Positions 60,250 to 64,000 of a DNA stretch of 64,000 bases are shown in pieces; position 1 is the stretch's first letter, and every line of letters begins with the position of its first letter. The stretch covers positions 82,299,747-82,363,746 of the forward strand of contig NC_088784.1 in the NCBI RefSeq assembly GCF_958450345.1, read 5' to 3'. This DNA comes from Calliphora vicina. Its lineage: Eukaryota > Arthropoda > Insecta > Diptera > Calliphoridae. Position numbers and translations under genes: made by a program. Under the pieces are notes generated by a model. That model did not search any database. It saw only the letters and a list, made by a program, of their open reading frames with translations, and had not been told where the DNA came from.

Positions 60250-60760
60250 ATAATTCCGTGCCGAATCTTATATACCCTTCACCAAATTATACTTCAAAAT
60301 AAAAATTTTAAATATTTTTAGGTAAACAAAATTAATTTTTTATCCAAAGTTGTTTTTTTCATTTTTTGAAAAAAAAAAATTTCAAATTGTTTTTTAATTT
60401 TTTTTTAAATTTAAATTTTTTCTTTTTAATTAAAAATTTTTTTCTGATAATATTTAGCGAAAAAAAAACTTTTGGTGAAAAAAATTCGAGTTAAAAAATA
60501 TTTTTTCCGATTTTGACCCATTGTAGGTCCAACTTACTATGGTCTTATATACGTTGCAAAGGTCTTTGAAATATCTATCATTAGATATCCATATTGTCTA
60601 TATTAATGACTTTGTAATCCGGATATAGATAGGTCAAAAATATATTAAAAAAATCGTGGTTGTCCTGGTTTTCTCGATTTTAAATAGCAACTGAGCCGGA
60701 AGAATTCCGGAGATATGGATGTATGGTTCGTGTATATAAATATTACTGCCAGAAGTTACA
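60250..60760 (-). mobile_element. HINE-2 copy, 3' tip missing
   Basis: GTGCCGAATCTTATATACCC, then CCGATTTTGACCCATTGTAG, GGTCTTATATACG and ATAGCAACTGAGCCGG, in reversed family orientation. The 5' end is missing. Confidence 0.7.
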
Positions 60761-60842
60761 ATTCTAAAAAGTCTTTCAAAATGTTTAATTTGGGACTTGA
60801 ACCAATGAAAATAAAAGGTGCGGAATAAAATATTTGTAACTA

Positions 60843-61160
60843 GCCCCGGCTTCGCCCGGTAGCATTTGCTAATGTTAGTCCTTCAAGTTTCTCCAACCCA
60901 CATACACCTGTCTGTTCTTATTTATTTGCAAATAAAATATCTAAACTTGTACTGCATAGTTTAGGGAGCTTTTTATTACAGTTGACCAGACTCAAAAAAA
61001 AAAAAATCCGAGTTTTACCCGGAATTTTTGAATTCTTTTTCATTACAAACCATCTACGGAAAATTTTGAATCGAATAGAAAAAAAATCAGCCAAATCGCT
61101 CCAACCGTTCTCACGTGATGCCATTTCATACATGGATAATTTAATTTTTATATATATAGA
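60843..61160 (+). mobile_element. SINE/RTE-derived repeat with TATATATAGATT tail
   Basis: Begins AACTAGCCCCGGCTTCGCCC, ends AATCGCTCCAACCGTTCTCA and TTTTTATATATATAGATTTA. This combination is the well-known 3' signature of RTE/BovB-type LINEs and their SINEs in arthropods. No coding frame. A HINE-1 copy follows six bases later. Confidence 0.7.
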
Positions 61161-61165
61161 TTTAA

Positions 61166-61686
61166 TAAAAACAAGTAAGAAAGTATGGTCGGTCAAGCCC
61201 GACCATATAATACACTAAGTAAAAGAGCAAAAAAAATTTTTCTTTTAAAATTTCAATAATTTATATTTTTGAGTGATTTTCGGAAGTGGGGTTATATGGG
61301 GGCTATGACCAATTATGGACCGATCACCATGAAATTAGGTTGTGTGATTTATGTCTATTTTAAAGTTAACTATGTTGAATTTTGTTTGTTTACCAACATT
61401 TTTAAGCGATTTATGCACGTTAAAGTGATTTTCGGAAGCGGGTCTATATGGGAGCTATGACTAATTATGAACCGATCGTAACAAAATTTGGTGACATGAA
61501 TTTTGTGTATATAAAACTTATTTGGAGCGGAATTTGTGGAGATACATATAAAGAAAAGTGATTCAGAAAGTGATTCTAAGTCGATCGGTATACTTTAATG
61601 TGGGTGTTAGACAAATATTTTTGGGCGTTACAAACATCTGCACAAACGCATAATACCCTCCCCACTATGGTGGTGTAGGGTATAAA
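61166..61686 (-). mobile_element. HINE-1 copy F (internally deleted)
   Basis: Both ends are complete, but about 200 bp between AGATACATATAAAG and GTGATTCTAAGTCGATCGG are gone, including the GTCCGTCCG block. Confidence 0.85.
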
Positions 61687-62469
61687 AAGCTGAAAAGCTG
61701 AAAAAAAATGATTTTAGAAATGATTTCGAAATAGAAAGTTTAACATGAACAGAATCGCAATTAATAATCAAAATATTAACTTAGATTAAAGTGGTGTTGA
61801 AAGTGATTGCGAATGTGACTTTGAAACGGTCGTCGAAAGTGATATTAGGGATGACATTTGTATTGATTACGTTGAAATAGACGAAGCCCATGACCTTTAA
61901 ATGTATATAAGTGATGTTATAAACCCCGTACTAAGTGTTGCAAAATATTTAGTGAATATAATGATAAACACAAAATATTGCAAACTAACGTTTTGTTGCA
62001 CTGTCTGACTTTAAATTAGCCACTTTCAAAATTTTGGACATATTTGTGTAATTCCCTACGATCACTTGATTAAGCAAATATTCGGAAACGTTGATAGAGC
62101 TTGAGGGAAAAAGTGAATAATTCATTTACTAAAGAGTTAGTTACTCATTTTAAAACCCGAATTAATGAACAAATTAAAAATTTCTTAATAAGTTTATATT
62201 GTATTTGTACTAAGGATTATGTCCAACTAGCTTAAATTTTTTAAAGCATAGCTCCAAAATGGAAACTAATGAGTTTGCTAGTCAATTGTTTTGTAGATTG
62301 TTCGGGAGAGAATCTGTTCAGAATATTTCTGATGAAAGTTTAATGAATGTTTTTTAACATTGTCAATACTTGAATTGTTAACATTATCGTTATTTTTGTT
62401 TTGCTTTAACAATAAAATATTAAAAATCCTACATCAAAACTTCATTCTTTACTTTTTTAAAGAAATTTA
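61687..62469. other. Non-coding, possible decayed transposase
   Basis: Short frames (for example SGVESDCECDFETVVESD near 61790) look coding-like, but no family can be assigned. Confidence 0.3.
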
Positions 62470-62587
62470 AATTATTCGAATAATTCGATTAATTTTAAAC
62501 GTGTTCTCGAATTATTCGAACAAGTTAAAATATCTTATTCGAATTATTCGTTTTATTCGAACAAAAGAAAAGTCGAATAACCCTAGA
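62470..62587. repeat. TTATTCGAATAA motif cluster
   Basis: At least six ATTCGAATAA / TCGAATTATTCGA words in 118 bp, ending GTCGAATAACCCTAG, which looks like a hAT-type terminus. A second, looser cluster lies at 63623-63770. Confidence 0.6.
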
Positions 62588-64000
62588 ATCATAATAAAAT
62601 TTGAAACAATTATTTTGTCTATATAATCACATGATTATATTGTTAAATATGGTAATATCTTGGTATGGTGAAAATGCGCAAACTCACTTAATTGGGAATT
62701 TTTATGATCAATATCTCATTTTGATCCTATTACATGTGGTTTTGCGATAAAGCAACAAATCTGAACAATTTCTGCCTTTTTCGATTTTTGATGATTTTTT
62801 TATAACAAAAAAAATTGCTATTTTCACGTAAAAAATATATTTTTTGCTTCAATTTCTTATTATAACTCCGAAGTTTATGATAGATATCTCATTTTGTTGC
62901 TATTATTTGATTAAGCAGTAAACCTGAACAATTTCTGTCGTTTTCGATTCATCATGAGTTTTTTAAAACAAAAAATTGGCTATTATCACGTAAAAATATA
63001 TTTTTGGATTCAATTTGTTATAACAACTCCGAAACTACTGAGCCGATTAAAACACTTAATATAAGCGAATTAAAGGTTATGTAGATTTCAGCTTTTCTAT
63101 CGGACTAACTGTTTTTGAGTAATCATTATTTTTGTGGAAAAACGTTTAAAATGTGGACCATATTTGTACAACTGGAACTACAATACATCGAAATTGTGTA
63201 TTGGTTTTAAAAGTCTCTAAAATTTTTTCGATTTTGTTGTTAACATGTAAAATATTCCAATTTTCTGGATTCCATGGTACAATCAGTTACCAGGTACAAT
63301 TATTAGAGAGAGTTTCCAATGTTCACCCCTAAAACGTCAAACTATGTATTTAATCACTTAACTTTTTTTAATTTGTTACCGCGATATTTTTTAAATTTGT
63401 TACGTTTTAACTGAAATTATAAAGACTTATTAAAAAAAATATAGTTTTTCTTCAAATGTTAGTAAATTTTTGTAATAAAAATTTTAATTCAATTATTTTT
63501 TTTGACATTTCCTTTTTATATTTTTTAATTTTCTTTTGTTTGACGTTATAGGGAATGTATAATTGAGAACATACTTTCTAATAATTGTACCTTGCTTATT
63601 CTACAATGCTGGATTCAAATATATTTGAGTAAATTATTCGAATAATATTTTTTTTCGTTATTCGTTCGAATAAACGAGGAAATTTAAAAAATTAATCAAT
63701 CACTCGAATAATAAAAAAACTGGTAAACTTTTATTCGAATACGATATATCTGAATAATTTTTATATGAGACAAATCTCAAAAACCTTTGTCCACTATGTG
63801 AAAGAGTTTCCGATTTCAAAATTAAACATTTAGATTAGTGTTTATAAAAAACAGACTTTTTAAAAAACCGGTTAACCGACATCGAAAAAATCGGTTAAAA
63901 TGGTAATATATGTGTAGAAAACATAAAATGTCCAATAAAGTATATACAGCTTTAAAATTTGTAGATTTTAGTAGTCAGGAATGGTTAATATTAACCCTCC
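62588..64000. other. AT-rich non-coding with direct repeat
   Basis: 62700-62850 and 62855-63010 are diverged direct repeats (CTGAACAATTTCTGCC / CTGAACAATTTCTGTC, then TTTTCGATT and CTATTTTCACGTAAAAA). No coding frame. Confidence 0.45.

Overview
The window looks like intergenic and intronic DNA of a higher fly (Diptera, probably a calyptrate such as a blow fly or house-fly relative). The reasons are very AT-rich sequence, fly-type splice sites, an insect-only gene family (G12 / insect-allergen-repeat) and very many short dispersed repeats whose core resembles the Drosophila INE-1/DINE-1 family. There is no operon-like structure, no bacterial signal and no CRISPR array. I saw no convincing tRNA or rRNA gene by eye.

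Only two host genes are well supported, both on the minus strand. (1) 16388-17599 is an intronless gene for a PARP16-type, tail-anchored ADP-ribosyltransferase-like protein of 403 aa. All three positions that line up with the catalytic triad appear to be replaced. (2) 48110 down to 42075 holds two exons of a secreted G12 / insect-allergen-repeat protein with a long His-, Asp- and Asn/Ser-rich N-terminal extension. The exons join in frame across a 4.65-kb intron, and the last exon is missing from the window or was not found.

Most of the rest is a layered graveyard of mobile elements. DNA transposons: hAT elements with clean 8-bp target duplications at 1930-2784, 7360-9428 and 20918-21834; a nearly complete DD34E Tc3-like element with inner and outer repeats at 38494-40050, nested in a ~350-bp tandem repeat; mariner, DD37E and other IS630-type relics; a foldback element with tandem sub-repeats in its arms (427-2979); TA-flanked MITEs ending CACAGAAAAA; and two copies of an element whose complete copy ends in CACAGTG. 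A Helitron helicase relic lies at 34030-34520. Non-LTR retrotransposons: RTE-like pieces at 19370-19900, 26826-28770 and 49620-52210, a Jockey-like piece at 31340-33760, and a LINE 3' end at 9429-9780.

Two families of INE-1-like elements (here HINE-1 and HINE-2) are scattered from end to end. They share one 3' terminus (CTTACTTGTTTT) preceded by a family-specific hairpin, and each has its own sub-terminal inverted repeat. Further unexplained structure includes a 628-bp near-perfect palindrome (24024-24651), a 148-bp hairpin (44337-44484), a 31-bp minisatellite with a palindromic core (44801-45535), a ~115-bp tandem array (22735-23530), and a cluster of nine 17-bp motifs, ATGAAATAAYMCCCCAA, at 14859-15077.

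Coordinates of decayed elements are by-eye estimates. Family names rest on remembered protein and terminus motifs, not on searches.
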